Assembly (NCBI RefSeq): GCF_014873755.1
Contig: NZ_JADBEG010000001.1
Coordinates: forward strand, 1,676,501-1,740,500
Direction: 5' to 3'
DNA: 64,000 nt
From: Amycolatopsis lexingtonensis
GTDB taxonomy: Bacteria > Actinomycetota > Actinomycetes > Mycobacteriales > Pseudonocardiaceae
Below, in pieces: positions 7,691 through 16,142 of this stretch; positions within the stretch are counted from its first letter, which is position 1; the number at the start of each line of letters is the position of its first letter. The notes beneath the pieces were generated by a model that saw only the letters and a program-made list of their open reading frames with translations, ran no database searches and was not told where the DNA came from. The translations under genes and the position numbers were made by a program.

Positions 7691-9130
7691 GTGTCACGCA
7701 AACGGGTCATCGCAGGGACGGCGGCGGTGAGCGCGGCCGTCGTCGCGGTGTCGCTGCTCACGACGGGTTCGCCCGCCTACGCGACCATCGCCCAGCCGTC
7801 GATGCACGCGCTGAACCCCCTCGCGATGCCGTTCGGCAGCGTGCTGCGGTCGCAGCAGGAGATCGGGGGCGTGCCGGTGTTCGGCGGCCAGCTGGTCCAG
7901 GTCCGCGACAAGGCGGGCGCGGTGCTCGCCACGCACGGCCGCACCACGAAGAAGACCGCGGGCGCCTTCCCGGCGAGCGACGCGGGGGCCGCGGACGCCG
8001 CCATCGCGGACGTCGCCAAGCGCACCGGCCTGGCCGCCGACACGCTCAAGGCCGACGCGCCCCGCGCCTACTGGTACGACGCCACGCTCGGCGGCGCGAA
8101 GGGCGACGGCGTCGCGGTGCCGACCTACCAGGTCACCGTGCACGGCAAGAAGCTGAACGACAAGTGGACCGAGGTCGTCAAGGCCGGCACGCGGGACGTC
8201 GTCACGTCGTGGTCGGAGGTCCGCGAGGCCAACCGCGACGTCTGCGACGCCGACCACAAGGTGGTCAGCGGCAGCACCGCGTCGGTCCGCTGCGGCACCG
8301 CCTTCGACGTCACCCGCAAGGAGGGCGGCGCCGAGTCCAGCGTCGCCGACGTCAACAACGTCTACACGTTCTTCGGGCAGGCGTCGGACTTCTACCAGAA
8401 GTACGTCAACGTCGACCTGACGAGCCTGATCGGCGCGGACTACTCCGACGGCACCGGCAAGGCGCTGCGCGGCACCGTCCGGATCTGCGTCGACGGCGAG
8501 TGCCCGTTCGCCAACGCCTTCTGGGACGGCGAGCAGATGGCCTTCGGCGAGGGCGTCACCACCGACGACATCACCGGCCACGAGCTGACCCACGGCGTCA
8601 CCCAGCACACCTCCGGGCTGAGCGGCGGCCAGGCCGACTCGATCAACGAGGGCCTGTCGGACGTCTTCGGCAAGTTCATCGGCATCACGTCGAACGACCC
8701 CAACGACACCGGCGACAACCGCTGGCTGCTCGGCGCGGGCTCGTCGCTCGGCGCGATCCGGAACATGAAGGACCCGCGCTCGTCGCTGACCCCGCAGCCG
8801 GACATGGTCAACGGCCCGGGCTGGGACACGAACAACCCGGACGAGCACATCAACGACGGCGTCGTGAACAAGGCCGACTACCTGATCACCGACGGCGACA
8901 CCTTCAACGGCCAGACCGTCCGCGGCCTCGGCCTCGACAAGTCCGTCCAGATCTGGTGGGGCGTCGAGAACACGCTCACCCAGAGCGCGACCTTCAAGGA
9001 CGTCGGCGACGCGCTGAACTCCTCGTGCGCGGCCCTCGCCAAGGCGGGCACGGCCGGCATCACCACCGACGACTGCACCCAGGTCGGCAACGCGGTGAAG
9101 GCCACCCAGCTGGATCAGGACCCGAAGTAA
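7691..9130 (+). CDS. secreted M4-family (thermolysin-like) metalloprotease
   Basis: A 479-residue preproprotein. A signal peptide (VSRKRVIAGTAAVSAAVVAV, cleavage near AYA-TIA) is followed by a FTP/PepSY-like propeptide of ~150 residues and the catalytic domain. Zinc ligands are the HELTH motif (His297, His301) and Glu320 in NEGLSD, and Glu298 is the catalytic base. These match thermolysin, though the spacing to the third ligand is one residue shorter. There is no C-terminal pre-peptidase or P-domain. GTG 7691 is preferred because ACGGAGG lies about 8 nt upstream; a GTG at 7682 overlaps that site. The enzyme would be exported and self-processed and would degrade extracellular protein. It converges with the PLP-enzyme gene with only 3 nt between stops. 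Confidence 0.93.
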   Translation: MSRKRVIAGTAAVSAAVVAVSLLTTGSPAYATIAQPSMHALNPLAMPFGSVLRSQQEIGGVPVFGGQLVQVRDKAGAVLATHGRTTKKTAGAFPASDAGAADAAIADVAKRTGLAADTLKADAPRAYWYDATLGGAKGDGVAVPTYQVTVHGKKLNDKWTEVVKAGTRDVVTSWSEVREANRDVCDADHKVVSGSTASVRCGTAFDVTRKEGGAESSVADVNNVYTFFGQASDFYQKYVNVDLTSLIGADYSDGTGKALRGTVRICVDGECPFANAFWDGEQMAFGEGVTTDDITGHELTHGVTQHTSGLSGGQADSINEGLSDVFGKFIGITSNDPNDTGDNRWLLGAGSSLGAIRNMKDPRSSLTPQPDMVNGPGWDTNNPDEHINDGVVNKADYLITDGDTFNGQTVRGLGLDKSVQIWWGVENTLTQSATFKDVGDALNSSCAALAKAGTAGITTDDCTQVGNAVKATQLDQDPK

Positions 9131-9133
9131 CCG

Positions 9134-10336
9134 TCAGCGGGGGAGCGACGCCAGCCCGGCGAGCAGCCGGTCGACGTCGCCCTCCGTGGTGTAGGGCGCG
9201 ATGCCGGCCCGGACCGCGCCGGTGTCACCCAGTCCGAGGTGCCGCGAGCACTCGATCGCGTAGAAGCTGCTGGCCGGGGCGTTGACCCCCTGTGCGCCGA
9301 GGTGCTCGTACACCGCCTGAGACCGCACCCCGGCGACCGAGAACAAGGTCGTCGGGGTGCGGTGGCGTCCGGGTGCGCCGTACCGGGTGACGAACCCGAG
9401 CGCGTCCAGGCCCGCGTCGAGGCGGGCGAGCAGCGCGGTTTCGTGCTCCTCCAACTCCGTCAGCGACGCGAGGAGCCGCGAACGGCGGGAACCCGTGCCC
9501 GGCACGAGCCCGGCGAGGAAGTCGATGGCCGCCGTCGTGCCCGCGAGGAGTTCGTACGGCAGCGTGCCCAGCTCGAAGCGTTCCGGGACGGCGTCGGTCG
9601 AGGGCAGCAGCTTGTCCGGGTTCAGCGTCTCGAGCAGTGCGGGTGCCGCCGCGACCAGGCCCAGGTGCGGGCCGAGGAACTTGTACGGCGAGCAGGCGTA
9701 GAAGTCGGCGCCGAGCGCGGTGACGTCGACCGCCGCGTGCGGGGTCAGGTGGACGCCGTCGACGTAGAGCAGCGCGCCGGCGTCGTGCACCGCCGCCGCG
9801 ATCGCCGGGAGGTCCGGGCGGGTGCCGAGCAGGTTCGACGCCGCCGTGACCGCGACCAGCCGCGTCCGGTCCGACAGCAGGGACGTGATCGCCGCCGGGT
9901 CGAGTTCGCCGGTCGCGGGGTCGAAGTCGGCCCAGCGCACGGTCGCGCCGGCTGCCTCCGCGGCCTGGACCCACGGGCGGATGTTGGCGTCGTGGTCGAG
10001 GCGGGTGACGACGACTTCGTCGCCGGCGCCCCAGTTCTTGGCCAGCGTGCGGGAGAAGTCGTAGGTCAGCTGGGTCATGCTGCGGCCGAAGACGACGCCG
10101 GCCGGGTCGGCGGCGAGCAGGTCGGCCGCGGCCTGCCGGGCCTCGGCGACGACCGCGCTCGCCCGGCGCTCGGCCGCGGTGACGGTGCCGCGGTTGGCGA
10201 TCGCGGCGCAGAGCGTTCCGGCGACCGCCTCGCCGACGACGTCGGGCACCTGTGAACCGCCGGGGCCGTCGAAGTGGGCGGCACCGTCGGCGAGGGCGGG
10301 GAAGTGCTTGCGGATCGTGGAAACGTCGTAGGTCAC
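9134..10336 (-). CDS. cysteine desulfurase-like aminotransferase class V protein
   Basis: The 400-residue protein has a fold-type I PLP architecture. Asp193 in YVDGVHLTPH contacts the PLP ring nitrogen, and Lys219 in ACSPYKFLGPH forms the Schiff base. The N-terminus (RKHFPALADGAAHFDGPGG) is characteristic of the cysteine desulfurase-like subfamily often labelled TIGR01976, whose substrate is unproven. It lacks the SufS/IscS mobile-loop cysteine context, so iron-sulfur biogenesis is not supported. The start is GTG. The gene stands alone between a convergent protease and a co-directional acyltransferase. Confidence 0.85.
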   Translation of the reverse strand: MTYDVSTIRKHFPALADGAAHFDGPGGSQVPDVVGEAVAGTLCAAIANRGTVTAAERRASAVVAEARQAAADLLAADPAGVVFGRSMTQLTYDFSRTLAKNWGAGDEVVVTRLDHDANIRPWVQAAEAAGATVRWADFDPATGELDPAAITSLLSDRTRLVAVTAASNLLGTRPDLPAIAAAVHDAGALLYVDGVHLTPHAAVDVTALGADFYACSPYKFLGPHLGLVAAAPALLETLNPDKLLPSTDAVPERFELGTLPYELLAGTTAAIDFLAGLVPGTGSRRSRLLASLTELEEHETALLARLDAGLDALGFVTRYGAPGRHRTPTTLFSVAGVRSQAVYEHLGAQGVNAPASSFYAIECSRHLGLGDTGAVRAGIAPYTTEGDVDRLLAGLASLPR

Positions 10337-10367
10337 GGCGCCAGCATGCCCACCCGGGCGAACGACC

Positions 10368-11501
10368 TCAAGATCTCCGCAGGGGCGCCGCCGCCGTGGC
10401 GGGTACCTGGGGTGGCGCGGGTACCGGCCGCCGGACCGGGGCCGGGGCCTTCAGGTGCCGGCGCAGGCGTTGCGTCGGCTTCTCGACGTAGTTCCACGAC
10501 AGCTGCCCGACGAGGTACGCCGACGGCACGGCCAGCAGGATCAGCAGCCACACCTGCCGCACCCCGGCGAGGATGAACAGCTGCTGGATCGGGAAGCCCC
10601 AGATGTAGGTGCCGTAGCTGCCGTAGACCCACGGCCCGGCGGCCTCCAGCTTCCGCGGCCAGTGCATGGCCAGGGTGATCGCCCCGTACGCCGCGCTGAG
10701 CGCCAGCAGGTACCGGCTCGCGGGCGTCTGGCTCAGCGCCAGGTAGGCACCGAACAGCACGAGCGCGACCCACGGCTTGAGCGGGATCCGGTCGCGGTAG
10801 GCGTGCAGCACCATCCCGATCACGAACGGCACCAGGAACGACACCGTCGAGCCGATCGGGACGACCAGCAGCGAACCGCCGAGACCGTGCTGCTCGAACG
10901 TCGCGTGCAGCATCGTGTCGGTGTAGACCATGCCGCCGAGGACGAGGAACAGGACCAGCCGCGGCAGGCCGATCAGCACGACCACGCCCACGACGAGGAC
11001 GAGCGCGTAGCCGAGCAGCTCCATCGGCAGAGTCCAGATCGCGCCGTTGACCGAGAAGGGGTACGGGTTGTTCGCGAACACGCCCGGCAGGTCGTGCTGC
11101 ATGTAGAAGAGCACGGTGGTGCCGACCAGGTAGCGCCACGTCTGGATGTGCGTCCAGTAGTCGTGCGCGGGCCACGTCGTGACCAGCGGGCCGATCACGA
11201 ACACGGTCACCAGCAGCACCACGACCAGCGGCGGCATGATCCGCAGCAGCCGCCGCGCGGAGAAGCGCCACCACGACGGGTCGCGCGCCCAGCTGTCCTG
11301 GATCTGGTAGCCGCTCATCGCGAAGAACCCCATCAGCGCGATGTACCCCGGTGACATGTGCCAGGACGCGGGGAAGATCGTCAGCCGCTGCGGGTGCAGC
11401 AGCGGCATGCTGTGGTCGACGATCACGGTGATCGCGCCGATCATCCTCAGCCACGCGAAACCGACGTTGGGATTGGCGTGAATTTTTGGCGAGCTCGGCA
11501 C
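10368..11501 (-). CDS. acyltransferase 3 family membrane protein
   Basis: A 377-residue polytopic protein with about ten spans. The N-terminal motif GAITVIVDHSMPLL matches the acyltransferase-3/OafA signature (R/H near the first span), and the FFAMSGYQI and RRLLRIMPPL motifs are also typical. These enzymes transfer acetyl or other acyl groups to sugars, exopolysaccharide or antibiotic scaffolds at the membrane. The C-terminus is a proline/alanine-rich cytoplasmic tail. The GTG start lacks a strong ribosome site, so the true start could differ. No sugar-biosynthesis genes are adjacent to fix the acceptor. Confidence 0.85.
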   Translation of the reverse strand: MPSSPKIHANPNVGFAWLRMIGAITVIVDHSMPLLHPQRLTIFPASWHMSPGYIALMGFFAMSGYQIQDSWARDPSWWRFSARRLLRIMPPLVVVLLVTVFVIGPLVTTWPAHDYWTHIQTWRYLVGTTVLFYMQHDLPGVFANNPYPFSVNGAIWTLPMELLGYALVLVVGVVVLIGLPRLVLFLVLGGMVYTDTMLHATFEQHGLGGSLLVVPIGSTVSFLVPFVIGMVLHAYRDRIPLKPWVALVLFGAYLALSQTPASRYLLALSAAYGAITLAMHWPRKLEAAGPWVYGSYGTYIWGFPIQQLFILAGVRQVWLLILLAVPSAYLVGQLSWNYVEKPTQRLRRHLKAPAPVRRPVPAPPQVPATAAAPLRRS

Positions 11502-11556
11502 GGGGGCAGATGCTAACCCATCCAGTCGCGGCGCTTGCCCCGAACGGCCGAGAAAC

Positions 11557-11784
11557 TCACCGCCCGCGGTTGCGCGGGTGCTCGCGGGCGCGCCGTTCGT
11601 TGCCGTGCTTGTAGTTGCCGGTCACCCGGGCCATGAGCTGCTGCGGGTCGTCGCCCCGCGCGATCGCGGCCAGGAACCGGGCCGCCGCGGCCCCGCGGAG
11701 GGTGCCCGCGGGACGGCCGTGGTGCGTGATCGTCACCGTGCCGCCCTCGCCGGCGTGGTGCGCGAAGCCCTCCGGAGTCCCCAT
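11557..11784 (-). CDS. small conserved actinobacterial protein of unknown function
   Basis: A 75-residue protein starting at ATG 11782-11784. It has a compact N-terminal part (EGGTVTITHHGRPAGTLRG) followed by a helix (AARFLAAIARGDDPQQLMARVTGNYKHGNER) and a basic tail. The wording 'VTGNYKxGNER' looks familiar from short hypothetical proteins widespread in actinomycetes, but no function is known to me. It is divergent from the GT87 gene with 88 nt between the two starts. Confidence 0.6.
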   Translation of the reverse strand: MGTPEGFAHHAGEGGTVTITHHGRPAGTLRGAAAARFLAAIARGDDPQQLMARVTGNYKHGNERRAREHPRNRGR

Positions 11785-11872
11785 CCGCCCAGGGTGGCAC
11801 GGCGGGCAACCGGTTTTCCCCGGGTCGGGTCCGGGGGATACCCGGATGGCGCACCCGCGGCGACCCGACAGA

Positions 11873-13099
11873 ATGCGTGGGATGCGGGGGAGACATCTAC
11901 TGGCCGGCGTGCAGGTACTCGTGCTGGTGGCGCTGCTGGTCTCGTACAACGACGGCCGGTGGCGGTTCCCGGCCTACCGCGTCGACCTGGACGTCTACCG
12001 GCTCGGCTCGGCCGCGCTGCTGCACGGCCACGACCTCTACGGCACGCTGCCGCCGACCGGCGACGGCCAGCTCCTGCTGTTCACCTACCCGCCGTTCGCG
12101 GCGGTCGTGCTGGCCCCGTTCGCGGTCCTGCCGTACTGGGCCGCCTGCCTCGCCCTCACCCTGCTGACGCTCGGGGTGCTGGCCCTGGTCCTCCGGGCCC
12201 TGCTGCGCGCGCTCGGGGCGCGGTGCGACTGGTGGCGGGTGGCCGTGTTCCTGCTCGTCGCCGAGGCGCTGGAGCCGGTCCTGCGGACGCTGTACGCGGG
12301 CCAGATCGACCTGCTGCTGCTCGCGCTCGTCGCCCTCGACGTCCTCGTGGCCGTGCCGAAGTGGCCGCGCGGCCTGCTGATCGGCCTCGCCGCCGCGATC
12401 AAGCTGACCCCGGCGGTGTTCCTGCTCTACCTGCTGCTCCGCCGCGACACCCGGGCCGCGGTGACCGCCGCCGTCACGTTCGCGGGCGCGACGGCGCTGG
12501 GCTTCCTGCTGGCCGGCGCGGACTCGGTGCGGTACTGGACCGGGGCGCTGTGGGACACCGGCCGCGTCGGTGAGCCGACCTACGCCGGCGATCAGTCGCT
12601 GCTCGGGCTGCTCGCGCGGCTGGGGGTGCCGCCCGGGGCGCGGACGGCGTGGTGGCTGCCGCTGGTGGCGGTGGTGCTGGTGCTGACGGCGCTGGGCGTC
12701 CGGCGGGCGCTGGCGGCGGGGGAGCCGGTGCTCGCGCTCGGCCTCACCGCCGTCGGCGGGCTGCTGGTGTCGCCGATCTCCTGGACGCACCACTGGGTGT
12801 GGGCCGTGGTCGTGCTGGCCGGCTGGGCCGAGCTGGCCCGCCGCACGCGGCGCCGCGGGTTCGCGGTCCTGGCCGGCACCGGGGTGCTGCTGTTCGTGGC
12901 GGGACCGCAGTGGTGGTGGCCGCGCGGCGGCGAGGTGGAGCGGCACTGGAACTTCGTGCAGCAGCTCACCGGCAACGGCTATGTCCTCTTCGGACTCGCA
13001 GTGCTGGTGACCGCGGTGCTGACGCGGTTCCCCGGGCCGGACGACGACTTCAGCGGCGCGGTCCCGGCCCGCGCTGCAGCCAGCCCGCTCCCAGGATGA
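11873..13099 (+). CDS. GT87-type polyprenol-phosphate-dependent glycosyltransferase (DUF2029)
   Basis: 408 residues, polytopic. The motifs YRVDLDVYRLGSAALLHGHDLY, FTYPPFAAV and YAGQIDLLLLAL are typical of the GT87/DUF2029 mannosyltransferases (PimE-like) that use polyprenol-phosphate sugars on the periplasmic face. The Asp in the first loop (RVDLDVY) is the expected catalytic residue. It may add mannose to lipoglycans or phosphatidylinositol mannosides; the exact acceptor is unknown. The gene starts at ATG 11873, and its last 50 nt overlap the convergent DUF4383 gene. Confidence 0.88.
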   Translation: MRGMRGRHLLAGVQVLVLVALLVSYNDGRWRFPAYRVDLDVYRLGSAALLHGHDLYGTLPPTGDGQLLLFTYPPFAAVVLAPFAVLPYWAACLALTLLTLGVLALVLRALLRALGARCDWWRVAVFLLVAEALEPVLRTLYAGQIDLLLLALVALDVLVAVPKWPRGLLIGLAAAIKLTPAVFLLYLLLRRDTRAAVTAAVTFAGATALGFLLAGADSVRYWTGALWDTGRVGEPTYAGDQSLLGLLARLGVPPGARTAWWLPLVAVVLVLTALGVRRALAAGEPVLALGLTAVGGLLVSPISWTHHWVWAVVVLAGWAELARRTRRRGFAVLAGTGVLLFVAGPQWWWPRGGEVERHWNFVQQLTGNGYVLFGLAVLVTAVLTRFPGPDDDFSGAVPARAAASPLPG

Positions 13100-13475
13100 G
13101 CATGGCCGTGCCGAGGCCGAGGGCCAGGCAGACGCCGGCGTTGTTCATCGGCAGCACCTCGGAGACCGCGTCGGGCAGCGGGAGCAGCCCGGCCAGGCCG
13201 GCCGCGGTGTAGACGGCGCCGGCGGCGACCAGGAACCGGGCGGCCAGCCGCTCCGAGCGCGAGCAGAACACCGCCGCTGCGCCGGTCAGCAGGTGCGTGA
13301 GCGCCCACGGCCCGGACACCGCGAAGAGCCCGAACAGCTCGCGGGGGCCGCCGCCGTCCGCGACACCAGACATCAGCTCCAGCGCGGCGAGCACGAGGAA
13401 CAGCAAACCGATCAGCATGCCCATGCCCTGCACGGGGGCGGGGCCCCGCCGGGTCCCGGGTTCGGTGGCGGTCAT
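13050..13475 (-). CDS. DUF4383 membrane protein
   Basis: 141 residues with four hydrophobic spans (GMLIGLLFLVLAALELM, WALTHLLTGAAAVFC, FLVAAGAVYTAAGLAGLL, AGVCLALGLGTAMLILGA). The pattern matches DUF4383, small integral membrane proteins common in actinobacteria and often linked to stress sigma-factor regulons; no biochemical role is established. It overlaps the convergent GT87 gene and is divergent from the SRPBCC gene with a 77-nt shared promoter region. Confidence 0.75.
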   Translation of the reverse strand: MTATEPGTRRGPAPVQGMGMLIGLLFLVLAALELMSGVADGGGPRELFGLFAVSGPWALTHLLTGAAAVFCSRSERLAARFLVAAGAVYTAAGLAGLLPLPDAVSEVLPMNNAGVCLALGLGTAMLILGAGWLQRGPGPRR

Positions 13476-13552
13476 GTCTCCCGGGTTCCCCGCCTGGGTC
13501 CTTTTAATGCACGGCTTCCGGGGTAACCGGGGTTCCGACGAAAGGTGAGCCG

Positions 13553-14014
13553 ATGACCGAGTACCGCCACACCGCGACCGCCGACATCCCCGCCGACGAG
13601 CTGTTCGCGTTCCTGAGCCACCCGGAGAACCTGCCCCGCTACTTCCCGGAGATGAAGGTGGCGCAGCCGCGCGGCGGCGACACGGTGCACGTCGAGGCCG
13701 AAGTGCACGGCGAACGCGTCGCGAGCGAGGCCTGGCTGCACACCGACGAGGGCACCCGGTCGCTCAAGTGGGGTGCCGAAGGCCCCGACGACTACCACGG
13801 CGAACTGCGGATCGCCGAAGCCGGCCCGGCGTCCTCGGAGATCACCGTGACGCTGCACAGCGTCCGCGAGGCCGAAGGCGGCGAAGTCCAGCGGGGCCTC
13901 GAGGAGACGATCGCCGCGATGACCCACGCGGCGACCTCCGACGCCGACGTCGAGGCCGCCGAAGGCCAGGGCGGCTGGACGAACTACGACGCGAAGAGGG
14001 ACTCGTCCAGCTGA
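13553..14014 (+). CDS. SRPBCC (START-like) family protein
   Basis: 153 residues with a START/polyketide-cyclase-like fold. Evidence is the opening strand (YRHTATADIPADELFAFLSHPENLPRYFPEM), alternating strands, and a long C-terminal helix (VQRGLEETIAAMTHAAT). Such proteins bind hydrophobic ligands in a deep cavity; no catalytic residue can be assigned. The ribosome site AAAGGTGAG precedes ATG 13553. Its 3' end overlaps the convergent FAD oxidoreductase gene by 31 nt. Confidence 0.8.
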   Translation: MTEYRHTATADIPADELFAFLSHPENLPRYFPEMKVAQPRGGDTVHVEAEVHGERVASEAWLHTDEGTRSLKWGAEGPDDYHGELRIAEAGPASSEITVTLHSVREAEGGEVQRGLEETIAAMTHAATSDADVEAAEGQGGWTNYDAKRDSSS

Positions 14015-15180
14015 GGCGGGAACGGGCCGTAGGCGTTGCCTCGGGCCCCGCGGGTGCGCAGCGCCGGGATCGCGAACAGCAGCTTGAGCAGGGCCGGCGG
14101 CGCGGTGCCGCGCCCGCGGGCCCGGGCCGCGGCGGCCCGCTTCTCCACGCGCACCTGGTCGGCCTGCACCCGCTCGATGGCGCGGATCCGGTCGGCCTGC
14201 ACGGCCGCGAGGTCCTCGTCGGTGACGTCGCCGCGGCGCAGCGCGGGCACCAGGCGGTTCGTGGCGGCGACGGCGTCCTGCACGGCCATCAGGATGCCGT
14301 TGCCGCCGACCGGCGAGATGACGTGCGCGGCGTCGCCGAGCAGCAGCAGGCCCGGCCGGTGCCAGCGCTCGACGCGGGAGATGTCCACCGACAGCAGCGT
14401 CGTCTGCGAGAAGTCGGTCAGGAGGTGAGCCCGGTCGGCCAGCCACGGCACGCGCTCGCGCACGAAGGCGCGGATCGGCTCGACCCCGCGCTCACGCAGC
14501 GCCGGGTACGCGCCCTTCTCGATGCTGTAGCCCACCTGCCAGTCGCGGACGCCGCCGAGGACGCCGACGTAGGCGTCGCGCCCGAAGTAGAGGTCGAGGT
14601 CCGCGTCGGGCGGGTCGCCGGGGGAGCGGGGGAGCCGGAACCAGAGCAGGTCGGTGGTGGCGCCGAGCGGACGCGCTTCGAGCCCGGCCAGGCGCCGGAC
14701 GGTCGAGAACCGGCCGTCCGCGCCGATGACGAGGGACGTCTCCAGCTCACCGCCCCGGAAGCGGACCCCGGTCACCGCGCCGTCCGCTTCGAGCAGGCCG
14801 GTGACCTTGGCGTTCGTGCGCAGGCGGAACGTCGGCAGTGCGTTCGCGCGCTCGGCGAGGAAGTCGAGGAACCGCACCTGCGGCATCAGCGCGACGTAGC
14901 CGAACGGCGTGCGTAGGCGGTCGTAGTCGGCGCAGCTGTAGCCGCCGGCCGGGGTGTGGAAGCGGAACGAGCGCGCCTTGAAGTGGTCGAGTTCCAGCAG
15001 GTCCCCGGCGAGGCCGAGCCGGTCGAGCAGTTCGAGCGTGTAGGGGTGCAGCGAGTCGCCGCGGAAGTCGCGGTCGAAGTCCGAGCGGGCTTCCAGCACG
15101 GTGACGTCGATCCCGGCGCGGGCGAGCAGGTAGCCGAGCAGCAGCCCGCCGGGGCCGCCGCCGGCGATGGCGACGCTCAT
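13984..15180 (-). CDS. FAD-dependent aromatic-ring-hydroxylase-type oxidoreductase
   Basis: 398 residues of the PHBH-type class A flavoprotein fold. The Rossmann motif GGGPGGLLLGYLLARAG lies at the N-terminus, RGDSLHPYTLELLDRLG carries the conserved Arg, and LVIGADGRFSTVR is the DG motif. LLLLGDAAHVISPVGGNGI is the GD motif that binds FAD ribityl and phosphate. Such enzymes hydroxylate or epoxidise phenols and quinones using NAD(P)H. The start ATG overlaps the stop of the upstream F420-type reductase gene (ATGA), so a shared pathway is likely, perhaps detoxification of quinones. Confidence 0.9.
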   Translation of the reverse strand: MSVAIAGGGPGGLLLGYLLARAGIDVTVLEARSDFDRDFRGDSLHPYTLELLDRLGLAGDLLELDHFKARSFRFHTPAGGYSCADYDRLRTPFGYVALMPQVRFLDFLAERANALPTFRLRTNAKVTGLLEADGAVTGVRFRGGELETSLVIGADGRFSTVRRLAGLEARPLGATTDLLWFRLPRSPGDPPDADLDLYFGRDAYVGVLGGVRDWQVGYSIEKGAYPALRERGVEPIRAFVRERVPWLADRAHLLTDFSQTTLLSVDISRVERWHRPGLLLLGDAAHVISPVGGNGILMAVQDAVAATNRLVPALRRGDVTDEDLAAVQADRIRAIERVQADQVRVEKRAAAARARGRGTAPPALLKLLFAIPALRTRGARGNAYGPFPPQLDESLFAS

Positions 15181-15629
15181 GCCGGGTCCACTGTGGACAA
15201 CCGGAACACCGCCATCCCCGGCACGTGCTCGAGGATCCGCTCGTGGCTCGCGTCCTGGGGGACCGGGAACGCCTTGATCGCCCACGGCACGGACATCGCG
15301 GCCAGGTAGGTGGCGACGACTCGCGCGGCTTCGTCGCCGGCGACCGGTTCGGCCCGGCGTTCGGCTCGCTCGCCGGCCGCCAGCAGCGCGCACTCCGGTG
15401 CGGCGAGAAGGTTCACCACCCAGTCGCGGTCGCGGACCGGTGAGACGAGGTAGTGGCCGCCGTCCGTCGCGACCACGGCCAGCGGTACCCGCCGCGGCGC
15501 GCCGGAGCTGCGGCCGCGGGTCTCGACGACACGTAGCGCGTACCCGCCTTCAGGGGGCGGCTCGGCCGGGGCCCCGATCAGCTTCGCGGTCATTTCGGCG
15601 TTCATCGCTCGGACGTCCACGAGGTCCAC
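15177..15629 (-). CDS. F420H2-dependent quinone reductase/nitroreductase (DDN family)
   Basis: 150 residues. The core (RVVETRGRSSGAPRRVPLAVVATDGGHYLVSPVRDRDWVVNLLAAP) is diagnostic of the deazaflavin-dependent nitroreductase family, a split-barrel fold that binds F420. The RGRxSGxxR and WxxNL motifs are both present. Members reduce quinones or nitro compounds. The gene is the first of a two-gene operon with the FAD oxidoreductase and is divergent from a MarR gene. A 15-bp palindrome lies in the 45-nt gap, so MarR probably controls it. GTG 15629 chosen; an internal ATG is possible. Confidence 0.85.
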   Translation of the reverse strand: MDLVDVRAMNAEMTAKLIGAPAEPPPEGGYALRVVETRGRSSGAPRRVPLAVVATDGGHYLVSPVRDRDWVVNLLAAPECALLAAGERAERRAEPVAGDEAARVVATYLAAMSVPWAIKAFPVPQDASHERILEHVPGMAVFRLSTVDPA

Positions 15630-15642
15630 GGTAGCAAAACTC

Positions 15643-15657
15643 GCTAGATTGTCTAGC
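15643..15657. promoter_or_regulatory. probable MarR operator
   Basis: GCTAGATTGTCTAGC: perfect 6-bp arms with a 3-bp spacer, centred in the 45-nt gap between the divergent reductase (start 15629) and MarR (start 15675) genes. A TAGAAT -10-like box at 15663-15668 sits only 7 nt before the GTG of the MarR gene, so that transcript may be leaderless. The palindrome would overlap the -35 regions of both promoters. Confidence 0.65.
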
Positions 15658-15674
15658 TAACTTAGAATGGCCTG

Positions 15675-16133
15675 GTGGAAGACGGTCCGGTCGCCCTGCG
15701 GGTGAACTTCGCCCTGCGCGAATTGCTCTCCCTGGCGCACGACGTCCAGGCGGCGCTGGCCCGGCGGCTCGGGCTGGGCGCCACCGACGTGCAGGCGCTG
15801 CAGCACCTCGCCTTCGGCACGCCGATGGGCACGGTCGACCTCGCGCACGCGCTGAAGATCCGCTCGGCGTCGGCCACCGTGCTGGTCGACCGCCTCGAAG
15901 CGGCCGGGCACGTCCGCCGCGGCCCGCACCCCAGCGACGGCCGCCGGGTCACGCTCACCCTCAGCGAAGCCGCCCGCGACGAGGTCCGGGTCGCGCTCGC
16001 CCCGCTCGTCGCCGCGATCACCCGGTTGACGGACGGGCTGGCACCGGAGCACGCCGAGGTCGTCGCGCGGTTCCTGGGCGACACCACGAAAGTGCTCCGC
16101 GCGTACGCTGCGGAGCCGCCGGAAGCGGGTTAG
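15675..16133 (+). CDS. MarR-family transcriptional regulator
   Basis: 152 residues, the usual MarR length. A dimerisation helix is followed by a winged helix (TDVQALQHLAFGTPMGTVDLAHALKIRSASATVLVDRLEAAGHVRRGPHPSDGRR) and the DGRR wing Arg-Asp pair. The C-terminal helices complete the dimer. It is divergent from the F420-type reductase with a palindromic operator between them, suggesting autoregulation and control of both transcripts. It is followed after 9 nt by a photolyase, with which it is probably co-transcribed. GTG start, possibly leaderless. Confidence 0.88.
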   Translation: MEDGPVALRVNFALRELLSLAHDVQAALARRLGLGATDVQALQHLAFGTPMGTVDLAHALKIRSASATVLVDRLEAAGHVRRGPHPSDGRRVTLTLSEAARDEVRVALAPLVAAITRLTDGLAPEHAEVVARFLGDTTKVLRAYAAEPPEAG

Positions 16134-16142
16134 CGTTCCCGC